Shown here: in pieces, positions 51,786 through 61,149 of the stretch
Numbering within the stretch: position 1 is the first letter of the stretch
Layout of the letters: every line of letters starts with the position of its first letter
Source of the DNA: Qipengyuania xiamenensis
GTDB taxonomy: Bacteria > Pseudomonadota > Alphaproteobacteria > Sphingomonadales > Sphingomonadaceae
DNA length: 64,000 nt
Direction: 5' to 3'
Assembly: GCF_019711495.1 (NCBI RefSeq)
Contig: NZ_JAIGNM010000001.1
Coordinates: forward strand, 744,001 to 808,000
Program-made: the position numbers and the translations under genes
Notes under the pieces: generated by a model
Databases searched by the model: none
What the model saw: the letters and a program-made list of their open reading frames with translations, nothing else
What the model was told of the DNA's origin: nothing

Positions 51786-53381
51786 TTAAAGGTTGATGTC
51801 CGTGGGCCGCGTCTTGCGGAGCCATCCGGCCACCCACATCCGGGTCAGCGGCACAGCGGTAAAGACCGAGGTGAACAGGCCCACTACGAGAACCACGGCG
51901 AAGCCCTTGATCGGGCCGGAACCGAAGTTGAACAGCAGCACGCCTGCGATGAAGTTGGTGATGTTCGCATCGTAGATGGCGCGGCTGGCTTCTTTGTAGC
52001 CATTCTCGACAGCTGCCATCACGCGGCGCCCTCGTTTCCGCTCTTCACGGATACGCTCGTTGATCAGCACGTTGGCGTCGACCGCGGCACCGATGGTCAG
52101 CACGAAGCCCGCGATACCCGGCAGGGTTAGTGTGGCATTGAGCGCCGCCATGATGCCCAGCAGCATCAGCACGTTGATGACGAGCGCGACGGTCGAATAG
52201 ATACCGAAGCGACCGTAGGTGACGATCATCAACAGCATGACCAGCAGCGTGCCGATGCCCATGGCAAGCATCCCCTGCTTGATCGAATCGGCGCCGAGGT
52301 CGGGCCCGACAGTGCGTTCCTCGACCACTGCAAGATCGACCGGCAGCGCACCCGAACGAAGCTGGATGGCGAGATTGTTGGCACTCTCCACCGTGAAGCT
52401 GCCCGAGATCTGCGACTGGCCGTTGACGATCGGCTCCTGCATGACCGGGGCCGAAATGACTTCATCATCGAGGATGATCGCGAATTGCCGTTTCGTGTAC
52501 TGGGTCGTCATGACGCGGAATTTGTTGCCGCCTTCGGGGTTGAAGGCGATCGACACGACCGGCTCGTTGGTGCGGCTGTCGAAGCTCTGCTGCGCGCTGG
52601 TCAGCGTTTCGCCGCTGATCCCGCCGAGACGTTCCACGACGACACCGAAGCCCTGGCCGCGCGCGTCTGCCGCATAGGGAACGACTTCACCGCCGGAGAC
52701 GAAGCCGCGTTCGACCTCTTCCTGCGTTGCCTGGCGCTGGACCAGCTTGAATTCGAGCTGTGCGGTCTTGCCGAGCAGTTCCTTGAGCTGTTCGGGATCC
52801 TGCAGGCCGGGCACCTGGACCACGATGCGGGTGTCGCCCTGGCGCAGGATCGTCGGCTCGCGCGTGCCGAGGCCGTCGATACGGATGCCGACGGTGCGCA
52901 GCGCGCCTTCCATCGCTTCATCCACGGCATTCTCGAGGCCGGCAGCGGTCTGCGTCAGCACGAAGCGCTGGCCGTCTACCACCTGCAGGTCCCATTCGCG
53001 GACCGGGCCGGTGCCGTTGATCAGCCCTTCGATTTCTGCGCGTGCGCGGTCGATATCCGCAGCATCGCTGAGCAGGAAGCTGAGCTGGCCACCTTCGGTC
53101 GATACATCGCCGATGCGGATGCGCGGGTCGGCACGGCGCATGGCGTTGCGAACGCCTTCTTCCATGTCTTCGAGGCGCGACGCCTCGACCTGCGCCGGAT
53201 CGGCTTCGAGTAGGATGTGGCTACCGCCGGCAAGGTCGAGCCCGAGGTTGACCGTCGGGTTCGGCAGCTGCTCGGGCCAGGCAGTGTTGGTGAGCGAGAA
53301 GATCGAAGGCAGTGCGGCGAGCGCACCGAGCAGGGCGATGCCCCACAACATTACCTTCTTCCATGTCGGAAATTCGAGCAT
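51786..53381 (-). CDS. secD: Protein translocase subunit SecD
   Basis: A 531-residue membrane protein. N-terminal segment (VMLWGIALLGALAALPSIF), a large periplasmic domain starting with VNLGLDLAGGSHILLE, and five further segments with GTLLVMLLMIVTYGRFGI and GAAVDANVLINERIREE as conserved blocks. It is shorter than the 600+ residues of E. coli, as usual in alphaproteobacteria. It sits in the yajC-secD-secF operon. Confidence 0.96.
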   Translation of the reverse strand: MLEFPTWKKVMLWGIALLGALAALPSIFSLTNTAWPEQLPNPTVNLGLDLAGGSHILLEADPAQVEASRLEDMEEGVRNAMRRADPRIRIGDVSTEGGQLSFLLSDAADIDRARAEIEGLINGTGPVREWDLQVVDGQRFVLTQTAAGLENAVDEAMEGALRTVGIRIDGLGTREPTILRQGDTRIVVQVPGLQDPEQLKELLGKTAQLEFKLVQRQATQEEVERGFVSGGEVVPYAADARGQGFGVVVERLGGISGETLTSAQQSFDSRTNEPVVSIAFNPEGGNKFRVMTTQYTKRQFAIILDDEVISAPVMQEPIVNGQSQISGSFTVESANNLAIQLRSGALPVDLAVVEERTVGPDLGADSIKQGMLAMGIGTLLVMLLMIVTYGRFGIYSTVALVINVLMLLGIMAALNATLTLPGIAGFVLTIGAAVDANVLINERIREERKRGRRVMAAVENGYKEASRAIYDANITNFIAGVLLFNFGSGPIKGFAVVLVVGLFTSVFTAVPLTRMWVAGWLRKTRPTDINL

Positions 53382-53419
53382 TGTGGCGGTCTACCCCTTA
53401 GCCTTCCTTGAGGGCCGGA

Positions 53420-53746
53420 TCAGTCGTTGGCCGGTTTGGCGGGCTTGGCGTTCAGCACGTCGCCAATGGTGTGCTTCACTGCGCGCACCTTTATGCCCTT
53501 GGCCAGTTCCAGTTCGACGAACTGCTCTTCGACCTTGGTGATCTTGCCGACGAGACCGCCTGCAGTGACCACCTCGTCACCCTTCTTCAGGCCTTCGACC
53601 TTTTCGCGGTGCGCCTTCTGCTGGCGCAGCTGCGGGCGGATCATCAGGAACCAGAAAACCGCGAAGATCGCGATCCAGGGCAGGATCTGCAGCCATACCG
53701 GCGGCTGGTCTGCGGCAGTGCCGGCGGAGGCGAGGATATCGAGCAT
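53420..53746 (-). CDS. yajC: Preprotein translocase subunit YajC
   Basis: A 108-residue protein with one membrane segment (WLQILPWIAIFAVFWFLMI) and the conserved block RPQLRQQKAHREKVEGLKKGDEVVTAGGLVGKI. It forms a small partner of SecDF. First gene of yajC-secD-secF; 38 bp separate it from secD. The frame can be opened further but ATG 53746 gives the usual length. Confidence 0.95.
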   Translation of the reverse strand: MLDILASAGTAADQPPVWLQILPWIAIFAVFWFLMIRPQLRQQKAHREKVEGLKKGDEVVTAGGLVGKITKVEEQFVELELAKGIKVRAVKHTIGDVLNAKPAKPAND

Positions 53747-53949
53747 GTGTGGTCGGACCTGTTATTAAGTTCGTGTCTGGTGCGAAAGCGAAGTGGGTGA
53801 CGCACATGCGGGCTTCAAGCCCTCTTGCGATCCCCCTTCCACATTGGTGGCGGGCGGTTAGCAGCAATGGATGGAACTCGCAACGAATTGAGCGCCACAA
53901 GGCTTGCATCGCCGAAATGCCGAGCCTATAGGGCCGCCTCCACTGGTTT

Positions 53950-54026
53950 CGGGATGTAGCGCAGCCTGGTAGCGCACCATACTGGGGGTGTGGGGGTCGC
54001 TGGTTCGAATCCAGTCATCCCGACCA
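53950..54026 (+). tRNA. tRNA-Pro (GGG)
   Basis: A 77-nt gene with CCA. Acceptor CGGGATG/CATCCCG, a C at position 1 as in tRNA-Pro, anticodon loop CTGGGGG gives GGG. T-arm GCTGG-TTCGAAT-CCAGT. It lies after a plus-strand spacer, with no phage integrase near it. Confidence 0.93.
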
Positions 54027-54090
54027 GTGGTATTCCCCAAAATTCGAAGATTGTGATCGCAGCCGGATTGCGGCTCGCGATGCCGGCGAC

Positions 54091-54525
54091 TTAGCCGGGG
54101 CTCTGCGAATTCTCGCCGCCGCTGGCCGCGATGAGCGCGGTCGCGAAGAAACCGACGACGAGGCCGATTGCCGTCGAACCACCGAAGGCGCCGCCCGAAT
54201 TCTCGGCGGTGCCGCCGTCGAGATAGGCGCCGGCAAGGCAGCCGTTCTCGTCCGACCAGTCGAGCCAGTCTTCCCAGGTGTAGAGATCACCGTCCGACAC
54301 TGCGCGGTAGCGTTTGCCGGCGAATCGCCACGTATCGGGCGAATTGCCCTGATCGATCCACTTCCGCCATTCTTCCTCATAGCGGCCGCAGTCCCATTCC
54401 TCGGGCGCCTCGAGCGCGCCGACGCTGTCCGAAGCGATCGGCGCCGCATCGGCCTGCGCAATGGCAGTATTCGCCGCAAGCGATGCTGCGGCGGCCATCA
54501 GCGTGATCGGTAGGATTTTGCGCAT
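54091..54525 (-). CDS. Hypothetical exported protein with C-terminal hydrophobic segment
   Basis: A 144-residue protein: signal peptide about 1-24 (LMAAAASLAANTAIAQ), a tryptophan-rich acidic middle with EEWDCGRYEEEWRKWIDQG and YTWEDWLDWSDENGC (two cysteines), and a glycine-rich membrane stretch near the end (GGAFGGSTAIGLVVGFFATALIAASGG). The layout suggests a protein held in the inner membrane with its W-rich part in the periplasm. No family known to me. It is read toward tRNA-Pro and stands alone. Confidence 0.7.
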   Translation of the reverse strand: MRKILPITLMAAAASLAANTAIAQADAAPIASDSVGALEAPEEWDCGRYEEEWRKWIDQGNSPDTWRFAGKRYRAVSDGDLYTWEDWLDWSDENGCLAGAYLDGGTAENSGGAFGGSTAIGLVVGFFATALIAASGGENSQSPG

Positions 54526-54679
54526 TGCGTCAGGGTTCCGGCGAAGTGTTCTTCGCGCACTTCAATACCCGCAATGCGTGAATTTTCAATGACCGTTCGC
54601 ATATTCGATTCGCAATTGGATAATCCACTTTCCTACTTGAACCGATTTGGCGATCTTCCTGCGTGACAGGAGAAGAATA

Positions 54680-55093
54680 ATGGCCCTCGTAGAATCGCTC
54701 ATCGGTCCGATCGCTTCGATCATCGACAAGATCATCCCCGACAAACAGGCGCGCGCAAAAGCCAAGCTGGAGCTTCTCGCGCTCGAAGGCACGCACGAAA
54801 TGAAACAGATCGAAGCACGCCTCTCGGCAATCGTGGCTGAGGCGCGATCCGCGGACCCGTGGACCAGCCGGGCGCGCCCCAGCTTCCTCTATGTCATGTA
54901 TGCCATGATCCTCTTCGCCCTGCCGATGGGAGTGCTGGCGGCATTCTCCCCCCAGGCGGCGGAGGATATCGGCAGCGGGATCACGACTTACCTCAGAGGC
55001 CTCCCCGAGGAGCTGTACGCACTCTTCGGCACCGGCTACCTCGGCTACACCGCTGCGAGGCAGTGGGGAAAAGTGAAGGGGGTCGCGGGCTAA
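54680..55093 (+). CDS. 3TM holin-like protein (GTA_holin_3TM family)
   Basis: A 137-residue protein: a helical amphipathic start (ESLIGPIASIIDKIIPDKQARAKAKLELLALEG), then about two hydrophobic segments (FLYVMYAMILFALPMGVLAAF and LYALFGTGYLGYTAARQWG). It fits the alphaproteobacterial holin family tied to gene transfer agents and prophages. AGGAGAAGA precedes ATG 54680. No other phage or GTA gene lies next to it, so either it is a stand-alone remnant or it serves a GTA cluster elsewhere. Confidence 0.82.
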   Translation: MALVESLIGPIASIIDKIIPDKQARAKAKLELLALEGTHEMKQIEARLSAIVAEARSADPWTSRARPSFLYVMYAMILFALPMGVLAAFSPQAAEDIGSGITTYLRGLPEELYALFGTGYLGYTAARQWGKVKGVAG

Positions 55094-55182
55094 AGCGCCC
55101 TCCTGAATGAAAAGCTAGTTTTGCATATTGACAAGTATACTTGGCATTCATACCTGCTGGAGGAGACTTCAGGAGATGAACC

Positions 55183-55629
55183 ATGTCGAACAAGAGCAAA
55201 CGGACCGGCAGCTTTCTCGATCTTGCACTGGTCGCGGGACTTGTCGGCTTCTGCATTACACTGGTTTCCACCGGCACAGGGCGCGGTCTTCTCGTCACCG
55301 CGTTATTGATCGGCATGGCTTTGCTCATCACCGGCATCGGCATCTGGCGTGAAGCCTATCGCGAAAGCCAGCTGGACGAAGTGGAGATGGCAGGAAACAG
55401 CTTCGGAGCCCTCTGGGGCATCTGCGCTGTAATTCTGCTGACGCTGCTGTCGGTTTTCCTCACCCCGCTGCAGGGACTGATTACGGGTTTCGCGCAAAGC
55501 TTCGATCCAGTCTCGTCGCCTTTCCCGATCGAGGTCCGCCTGTTCGTGCTCGGCCTGATCTGCGCACTTGCCCTGCAACTCATGACCAAGACTGTGGTCA
55601 GCGCCATCTGGCACCGCCTGAAAAGCTGA
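55183..55629 (+). CDS. Four-TM membrane protein
   Basis: A 148-residue protein with four hydrophobic segments (LDLALVAGLVGFCITLVSTG, LLVTALLIGMALLITGIGIW, ALWGICAVILLTLLSVFLTP and LFVLGLICALALQLM). I recognise no exact family, but a small membrane protein of this type is often followed by an XRE regulator gene as here (7 bp gap). The pair may be a sensor-regulator couple or a stress response unit. AGGAGA precedes ATG 55183. Confidence 0.75.
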   Translation: MSNKSKRTGSFLDLALVAGLVGFCITLVSTGTGRGLLVTALLIGMALLITGIGIWREAYRESQLDEVEMAGNSFGALWGICAVILLTLLSVFLTPLQGLITGFAQSFDPVSSPFPIEVRLFVLGLICALALQLMTKTVVSAIWHRLKS

Positions 55630-55636
55630 GCGGCCC

Positions 55637-55852
55637 GTGGACAACCGCATACGCATCTTGCGCGCCGAGAAGCGCTGGAGCCAGGCCGAATTGGCCGAAA
55701 AGGTCGGGGTTTCGCGAAATTCGATCAACTCGGTCGAGAACGGGAAATTCGATCCCTCGCTTACGCTGGCCTTTCGCATCGCTCATGTCTTCGGCGAGTC
55801 GGTAGATTCGATCTTCGACAAGACAGAAGCAGTCGCAGACCTGGACCAATAG
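55637..55852 (+). CDS. Small XRE-family regulator (YgzD-like)
   Basis: A 71-residue HTH protein: NRIRILRAEKRWSQAELAEKVGVSRNSINSVENGKFDPSLTLAFRIAHVFGESVDSIF. It is of the type named YgzD/YtzE-like with a clear two-helix DNA reader. Start GTG 55637. The four-TM gene lies directly before it, so both are one unit; the membrane partner may keep the regulator inactive. Confidence 0.88.
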   Translation: MDNRIRILRAEKRWSQAELAEKVGVSRNSINSVENGKFDPSLTLAFRIAHVFGESVDSIFDKTEAVADLDQ

Positions 55853-55908
55853 ATCTTTCGTCGCTCTTCCCGCTTTGAGAGCGCTACAACCGAAGCTATG
55901 CCCACCTC

Positions 55909-56343
55909 ATGACCGACACTGTCTTCGTCCTCAACGGACCCAACCTCAACCTGCTCGGCACGCGCGAGCCGGAGATCTACGGCAGCGCAACGCTTGCCGA
56001 TATCGAGGCGGACCTTCGCGGGCAGGCCGATACCCTCGGGCTTGCGATCGACTTTCGCCAGACCAATCACGAAGGCGAACTGGTCGACTGGCTCCACGAG
56101 GCGCAGCGCGAAGGCGCGAAGGCGGTCCTGCTTAATGCTGCGGCCTATACCCACACCTCGATCGCACTGCTCGATGCTTGTCGGGCGATCACGGTTCCGG
56201 TCATCGAAGTCCACCTCTCCGACCCCACCACCCGCGAGGATTTCCGCCATGTTTCCTATGTCGGCATGGCGGCCGCCGATTGCGTGCAGGGCTTGGGCGC
56301 GCGCAGCTATGCCGTAGCGTTGGACAAGGCGGCGGCTCTCTAA
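55909..56343 (+). CDS. aroQ: 3-dehydroquinate dehydratase, type II
   Basis: A 144-residue type II dehydroquinase of normal length. FVLNGPNLNLLGTREPEIYG with the catalytic Arg and Tyr, then NAAAYTHTSIALLDA and VIEVHLSDP; the catalytic His is in EVHLS. It catalyses the third step of the shikimate pathway in a dodecamer. It precedes accB and accC in the order usual for alphaproteobacteria, 74 bp away. Confidence 0.95.
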   Translation: MTDTVFVLNGPNLNLLGTREPEIYGSATLADIEADLRGQADTLGLAIDFRQTNHEGELVDWLHEAQREGAKAVLLNAAAYTHTSIALLDACRAITVPVIEVHLSDPTTREDFRHVSYVGMAAADCVQGLGARSYAVALDKAAAL

Positions 56344-56417
56344 AAGCGTCCCCTCCCCCTTGTCTTGGCGCGCCAGCCAGAGCATAGGCGCCTGCAATAA
56401 CTGACAAGGGACCATTC

Positions 56418-56909
56418 ATGGCCGAACGTAAAGGTAGCGCCGGTAAATCCGGTATGAACGTCGACACCTCGCTCGTGCGCGAGCTGGCAGAGATGCTTGG
56501 CGACACAGGGCTAACCGAAATCGAAGTCGAGGACGGCGAACGCAAGATCCGCGTTTCGCGCGGTGGTGGCGTGGCAATGGCCGCAGCGCCCGCACCGATG
56601 GCAGCTCCCGCTCCGGCAGCTGCGGCGCCTGCGGCAGCACCCGCAGCCGAAAGCGCTCCGGCAGAGGCCGATACCGCAGGTGCGATCAAGTCGCCGATGG
56701 TCGGCACCGTCTACCTCGCCCCTGAACCGGGTGCGTCGGACTTCGTGAAGGTCGGCGACAGCGTGAAGGAAGGCCAGACCCTCCTGATCGTCGAAGCCAT
56801 GAAGGTGATGAACCCGATCGCCGCCGACAAGGCAGGTACGGTCAAGTCGATCCTGGTCGAGAACGCCCAGCCGGTCGAATTCGACCAGCCGCTCGTCGTC
56901 ATCGGGTAA
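56418..56909 (+). CDS. accB: Biotin carboxyl carrier protein of acetyl-CoA carboxylase
   Basis: A 163-residue protein. Helical N-terminus ([29 protein letters not shown]), an Ala/Pro linker (about 53-88), and the biotinyl domain with Lys129 in IVEAMKVMN. It carries the carboxylated biotin between AccC and AccA/AccD for malonyl-CoA synthesis. accC starts three bases after its stop, so both are made together. Confidence 0.96.
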   Translation: MAERKGSAGKSGMNVDTSLVRELAEMLGDTGLTEIEVEDGERKIRVSRGGGVAMAAAPAPMAAPAPAAAAPAAAPAAESAPAEADTAGAIKSPMVGTVYLAPEPGASDFVKVGDSVKEGQTLLIVEAMKVMNPIAADKAGTVKSILVENAQPVEFDQPLVVIG

Positions 56910-56912
56910 GCC

Positions 56913-58262
56913 ATGACGATTTCGCGTATCCTCATCGCCAACCGCGGCGAAATCGCGCTGCGTATCCACCGAGCAGCCCATGAAATGGGCATCGAAACGG
57001 TAGCGGTGCACTCCACCGCCGATGCCGACGCGATGCACGTCCGCCTTGCAGACCACGCCGTCTGCATCGGCCCGCCGGCTGCGGCTGACAGCTATCTCAA
57101 CATCGCCAACATCATCTCGGCTGCCGAAGTCAGCCATGCCGATGCGATCCACCCGGGCTATGGCTTCCTTTCGGAAAACGCCAAGTTCGCCGAGATCGTG
57201 GAAGCGCACGACATCAAGTGGATCGGCCCCAAGCCCGAACATATCCGCACGATGGGCGACAAGGTTGAGGCCAAGAAAACCGCGGGCGCACTGGGCCTGC
57301 CGCTCGTCCCCGGCTCGGACGGTGCGGTAAACACGGTCGAGGAAGCTCGGGCGATTGCTGACGAGATCGGCTATCCGGTCATCATCAAGGCAGCCAGCGG
57401 CGGCGGTGGTCGCGGGATGAAGGTCTGCGAAAGCGAAGACCAGCTCGAAACGCTGATGAAGCAGGCCGGCAGCGAGGCGAAGGCCGCTTTCGGCGATGCC
57501 ACCGTCTATATCGAGAAATATCTCGGCGATCCGCGCCACATCGAATTTCAGGTCTTCGGCGACGGTGAAGGCAATGCCATCCACCTCGGCGAACGCGACT
57601 GCTCGCTCCAGCGCCGCCACCAGAAGGTGCTCGAGGAAGCGCCCTCCCCGGTTCTGGGCGAGGAAGACCGCATGCGCATGGGCGAAGTCTGCGCCAAGGC
57701 GATGCGCGACATGGCCTATCGCGGTGCGGGCACGATCGAGTTCCTGTGGGAAAACGGCGAGTTCTACTTCATCGAAATGAACACCCGCCTGCAGGTCGAA
57801 CACCCGGTCACCGAAGCCATCACCGGCGTCGACCTGGTGCGCGAACAGATCCGCATTGCGGCGGGCCACCCGCTGTCGGTCGCGCAGGAAGACATCGAGT
57901 TCAAGGGCCACGCGATCGAGTGCCGCATCAATGCGGAAGACCCGTTCACTTTCGCGCCGAGTCCCGGCAAGATCACGCATTACCATCCCGCGGGCGGCAT
58001 GCATGTGCGCGTCGATAGCGGGCTTTATGCCGGCTATTCGATCCCGCCCTATTACGACAGCATGATCGCCAAGCTGATCGTCTATGGCCGCAACCGCGAA
58101 GGCTGCATGATGCGCCTCAAGCGCGCACTGGAGGAAATGGTGGTCGAAGGCGTGAAGACTTCGATCCCGCTGCATCAAGCGCTGCTGGAGCAGGACGACG
58201 TGAAGAGCGGCGACTATTCAATCAAGTGGCTCGAAGAGTGGCTGAAGACGCGCGAGGGGTGA
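56913..58262 (+). CDS. accC: Biotin carboxylase subunit of acetyl-CoA carboxylase
   Basis: A 449-residue ATP-grasp enzyme of normal length. N-terminal [19 protein letters not shown], glycine loop [14 protein letters not shown], the [18 protein letters not shown] segment and [16 protein letters not shown], which holds ATP/Mg and the active-site Arg. It carboxylates the biotin on AccB using bicarbonate and ATP. Last gene of the aroQ-accB-accC row. Confidence 0.97.
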   Translation: MTISRILIANRGEIALRIHRAAHEMGIETVAVHSTADADAMHVRLADHAVCIGPPAAADSYLNIANIISAAEVSHADAIHPGYGFLSENAKFAEIVEAHDIKWIGPKPEHIRTMGDKVEAKKTAGALGLPLVPGSDGAVNTVEEARAIADEIGYPVIIKAASGGGGRGMKVCESEDQLETLMKQAGSEAKAAFGDATVYIEKYLGDPRHIEFQVFGDGEGNAIHLGERDCSLQRRHQKVLEEAPSPVLGEEDRMRMGEVCAKAMRDMAYRGAGTIEFLWENGEFYFIEMNTRLQVEHPVTEAITGVDLVREQIRIAAGHPLSVAQEDIEFKGHAIECRINAEDPFTFAPSPGKITHYHPAGGMHVRVDSGLYAGYSIPPYYDSMIAKLIVYGRNREGCMMRLKRALEEMVVEGVKTSIPLHQALLEQDDVKSGDYSIKWLEEWLKTREG

Positions 58263-58322
58263 GGCTCGTTCTTGCTCATGTCGCTGACCTCAATGTGTGG
58301 GTGAACGACTGACACCGATCGC

Positions 58323-60245
58323 CTAGTCGATCGTCCACGAACCATTGGAACCGTCTGTTCCGGGATCGGGCCGCGCGAGGTCCGGCCACCCGTATTTCTG
58401 CCAAGCCGCAACCAGCCCGATCTTTTCTGCGAAGTCCTTGAAGCCCGGGTGCATGCGGAATTCCCGTGCACGATTCCACGGCATCCAGGCTTCGCTAACC
58501 AGTGATATCCAGTTGGCGGGTGATCTATGTTCGAGGTAGAGCCGGAAATAGCTTTCGGCGCTCCTTTCACACACCAGCCCGGACAACATTGGATAGTTGA
58601 TTGGTTGGGACTTGGTGCGCGCGGCATTCAGGATGAATGTCTCGACCAAATCCTGAGCTTGCGGATCGTCAAAGTATCTGGCTCGAAAGAGGACTTCCCA
58701 TTGTTCCTTTGACCTCAATTGCGAGGCAAACCTTTCGCCAACCGCCTCGTAATTTTGCATGATCATATTAAACGCCAAATCTGGCTCGCCCTGCATCGCC
58801 TTTATTTCTGCCGAATAGAAAACACTCCCTGCGAACCCGGCCTCTTGCGCCCGGTGAAACATCGCTTCAGCCAATTCAAACTCGGAAAGGCCGAGATAGC
58901 ATTGGCCTGCGCAATAGGAGATTCGACCAGACAGCGGTTCAAGATCAAGGGCATCCAGAACATGCGGCAATCCAGCAGAGAACCTGCCAATTGCCATGCT
59001 CTTGTAAGCCTTCGCGAATACGGACTCGGGATTGCTCTCTATCGTTTCGCTCGTCTTCTCATAGTAGCCGACGAAATCTGTCCCATCCCACTGGGAATAG
59101 GCGATAACATGTTTTGCAGTCAGTGATTGAGGATCGATTTCAAGGGCGCGAGTGGCTGCCCTTGCTGCAGCTTCGTAATATCCGTGTTCATCGGGCACAG
59201 TGATGATCTGTGGCACCTGCGCCTGGGCAAAGGCCGTCAATTCCCACGCCTTCAGGAAGCCGGGGTCGAGCTCCACTGCAGCTTGCAAAAGCTCGAGCGC
59301 GCGCGACACCGTATCGTCACCCCAATACTTGTTCAGAAGTGCGCGAGCTCGGAGGAAAAGGTCATAAGCCTCCTTGTTGTCCGTCAGCTTCTCGGCGAGG
59401 CGCTGATCCGTGCCCCGGCCGAGCAGGGTTTCCAGCTTGCCGACAATCGCCAGGGAGATCTGGTCCTGCAGATCGAAAACATCGTCGAGCGTTCCATCAT
59501 ATTTTTCCGACCAGAGGTGAAAGCCGTCCGAGGCGCGAACGAGCTGCGCGGTTATGCGGACCCTCTCGCCCTGCTTGCGGACGGAACCTTCGAGGACATT
59601 GCCAACATTCAGTACCCTGCCGATTTCGCGAATATCTACGTTCTTGCCCTTGAACGCGAAAGATGAGGTCCTTCCCGCCACGAGGAGGCCCGGCACGTTG
59701 GCCAGAGCATTGAGAACCTCTTCCGCCATTCCATCGGAGAAATATTCCTGCTCGGGGTCGGAGGACATATTTGCAAAGGGAAGAACCGCAATCGAAGCTG
59801 AAGTCGGACTAACCTGCCGGACAGAAGCTGCGCCATTCGGGACCGATCGCGAGCCGCCGATCGATGAGGCCAGTTCGTCGATCGCGCGATGGGAAGGACC
59901 ACCATCCCATCCGTGAAAGTTCACCGCGTGAATTTGCCGGAACCCCAGCGGCGGAAGCGAGCCGTCGAGCGACAAGGGCAAGAGCTTTCCCTGTCCGCGT
60001 GCAAAATCCGCTTCATCTCGAACCCAGTGCGACCCGAGCGAACGTTCGGACCACGCTACGACGACAACATCGGCAGCCTGCAATTCTTGCTCGATCACCA
60101 TGCTGAATTCCGACCCGGCAGCAATCTCTCGATCCCACCAAACCGAATAGCCTCTAGCTTCTAGAGCGCCCGCAAGTTTCTCGATCGTGTCGCGGTCGCC
60201 GTGAGCGTATGATATGAAGATATCGGCCAAGGACCCTCCAAACAT
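58323..60245 (-). CDS. TIR domain, TolB-like domain and TPR protein
   Basis: A 640-residue cytoplasmic protein with three parts. Residues about 7-130 form a TIR domain: DIFISYAHGDRD, VVAWSERSLGSHWVRDEADF with a candidate NAD-cleaving Glu78. Residues about 150-270 hold the TolB/FlgO-like domain seen in adenylate-cyclase-type regulators: SIAVLPFANMSSDPEQEYFSDGMAEE. The rest is a TPR-like helical array. No cyclase domain is present. The start is ATG 60245; a TTG at about 60230, with GGAGGG before it, could also be used. Similar proteins are common in sphingomonads; function unknown. Confidence 0.82.
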   Translation of the reverse strand: MFGGSLADIFISYAHGDRDTIEKLAGALEARGYSVWWDREIAAGSEFSMVIEQELQAADVVVVAWSERSLGSHWVRDEADFARGQGKLLPLSLDGSLPPLGFRQIHAVNFHGWDGGPSHRAIDELASSIGGSRSVPNGAASVRQVSPTSASIAVLPFANMSSDPEQEYFSDGMAEEVLNALANVPGLLVAGRTSSFAFKGKNVDIREIGRVLNVGNVLEGSVRKQGERVRITAQLVRASDGFHLWSEKYDGTLDDVFDLQDQISLAIVGKLETLLGRGTDQRLAEKLTDNKEAYDLFLRARALLNKYWGDDTVSRALELLQAAVELDPGFLKAWELTAFAQAQVPQIITVPDEHGYYEAAARAATRALEIDPQSLTAKHVIAYSQWDGTDFVGYYEKTSETIESNPESVFAKAYKSMAIGRFSAGLPHVLDALDLEPLSGRISYCAGQCYLGLSEFELAEAMFHRAQEAGFAGSVFYSAEIKAMQGEPDLAFNMIMQNYEAVGERFASQLRSKEQWEVLFRARYFDDPQAQDLVETFILNAARTKSQPINYPMLSGLVCERSAESYFRLYLEHRSPANWISLVSEAWMPWNRAREFRMHPGFKDFAEKIGLVAAWQKYGWPDLARPDPGTDGSNGSWTID

Positions 60246-60433
60246 GCGACGCGGCAATCGTTAACACGTTGGATGGATTTGTGCAGCAGATTAGTACTTT
60301 GCTTCACGGTGTCGGGTTTGCACAGCGATCATGGGCTCGGTCGAACTCAAACTCCGCAGCTTTTGCCTGCGCGATTACCTCTTTCCTGGTTTCTTGCCGA
60401 TGATCTCTGCCCGAGCGACACCAGTCAGTCCGC

Positions 60434-60895
60434 TCAGAGCGGGACGCCCGGCTCATTCTTGCTGGTGCGGATAGTCAGCGAGGTCTTCACGCTGGCCACA
60501 TTGGGCGCAGGCGTGAGCTTGCTGGTGAGGAATTCCTGGAAGCTCTGCAGGTCGCGGCTGACGATCTTGATGATGAAGTCGATCTCGCCGTTAAGCATGT
60601 GAACTTCGCGCACTTCGGGAAGGTCGCGCATCGCATCTTCGAATTCGCGCAGCGCGTCTTCTGCCTGGCTCTTGAGGCTCACCATGGCGAAAACGGTGAT
60701 CGAGAAGCCCAGCTTCGACGGATCGAGTTCGGCATGATAGCCGCGAATGACGCCCTCTTCTTCGAGCGCGCGCACACGGCGCAGGCACGGGGGTGCAGTC
60801 AGCCCGACGCGATGCGCCAGTTCGACGTTGGTAATCCTGCCTTCGTCCTGCAATTCGCCGAGCAGGCGACGATCGATATCGTCGAGATTGGCCAT
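60434..60895 (-). CDS. Lrp/AsnC-family transcriptional regulator
   Basis: A 153-residue regulator. HTH in IDRRLLGELQDEGRITNVELAHRVGLTAPPCLRRVRALEEEGVI, and the RAM effector domain after it with VREVHMLNGEIDFIIKIVSRDL. It likely senses an amino acid and forms octamers. GAGGAAG precedes ATG 60895; the longer open frame is rejected. It stands alone; the target is probably its own or a distant gene. Confidence 0.93.
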   Translation of the reverse strand: MANLDDIDRRLLGELQDEGRITNVELAHRVGLTAPPCLRRVRALEEEGVIRGYHAELDPSKLGFSITVFAMVSLKSQAEDALREFEDAMRDLPEVREVHMLNGEIDFIIKIVSRDLQSFQEFLTSKLTPAPNVASVKTSLTIRTSKNEPGVPL

Positions 60896-61149
60896 CGTTG
60901 TGTCTTCCTCATAAACGCGCGTAATCGCGCGATGGGCCAAGGCTTGCGGTGCGCACATATGAAATGTTGAAAAGGCGCAACCAACCGATTGGCTAACATT
61001 ATTATCTTTGCCAGCAATTGTCCCACATTGCAACGCAGCAGAATCCAGCGATGGTCAATGCGCACTTAACCATGCTCATTGTCCAAGGGTGAATGTGCCT
61101 GTGGCATGCCTGATTCTGCGAATTTCCGCCCTTGAAGGACTAATTACGA

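Noticed and set aside
53950-54026. A second integration site at tRNA-Pro
   Set aside because: No integrase and no repeat of the tRNA 3' end is found within the window except in the other tRNA-Pro, where it is due to homology.
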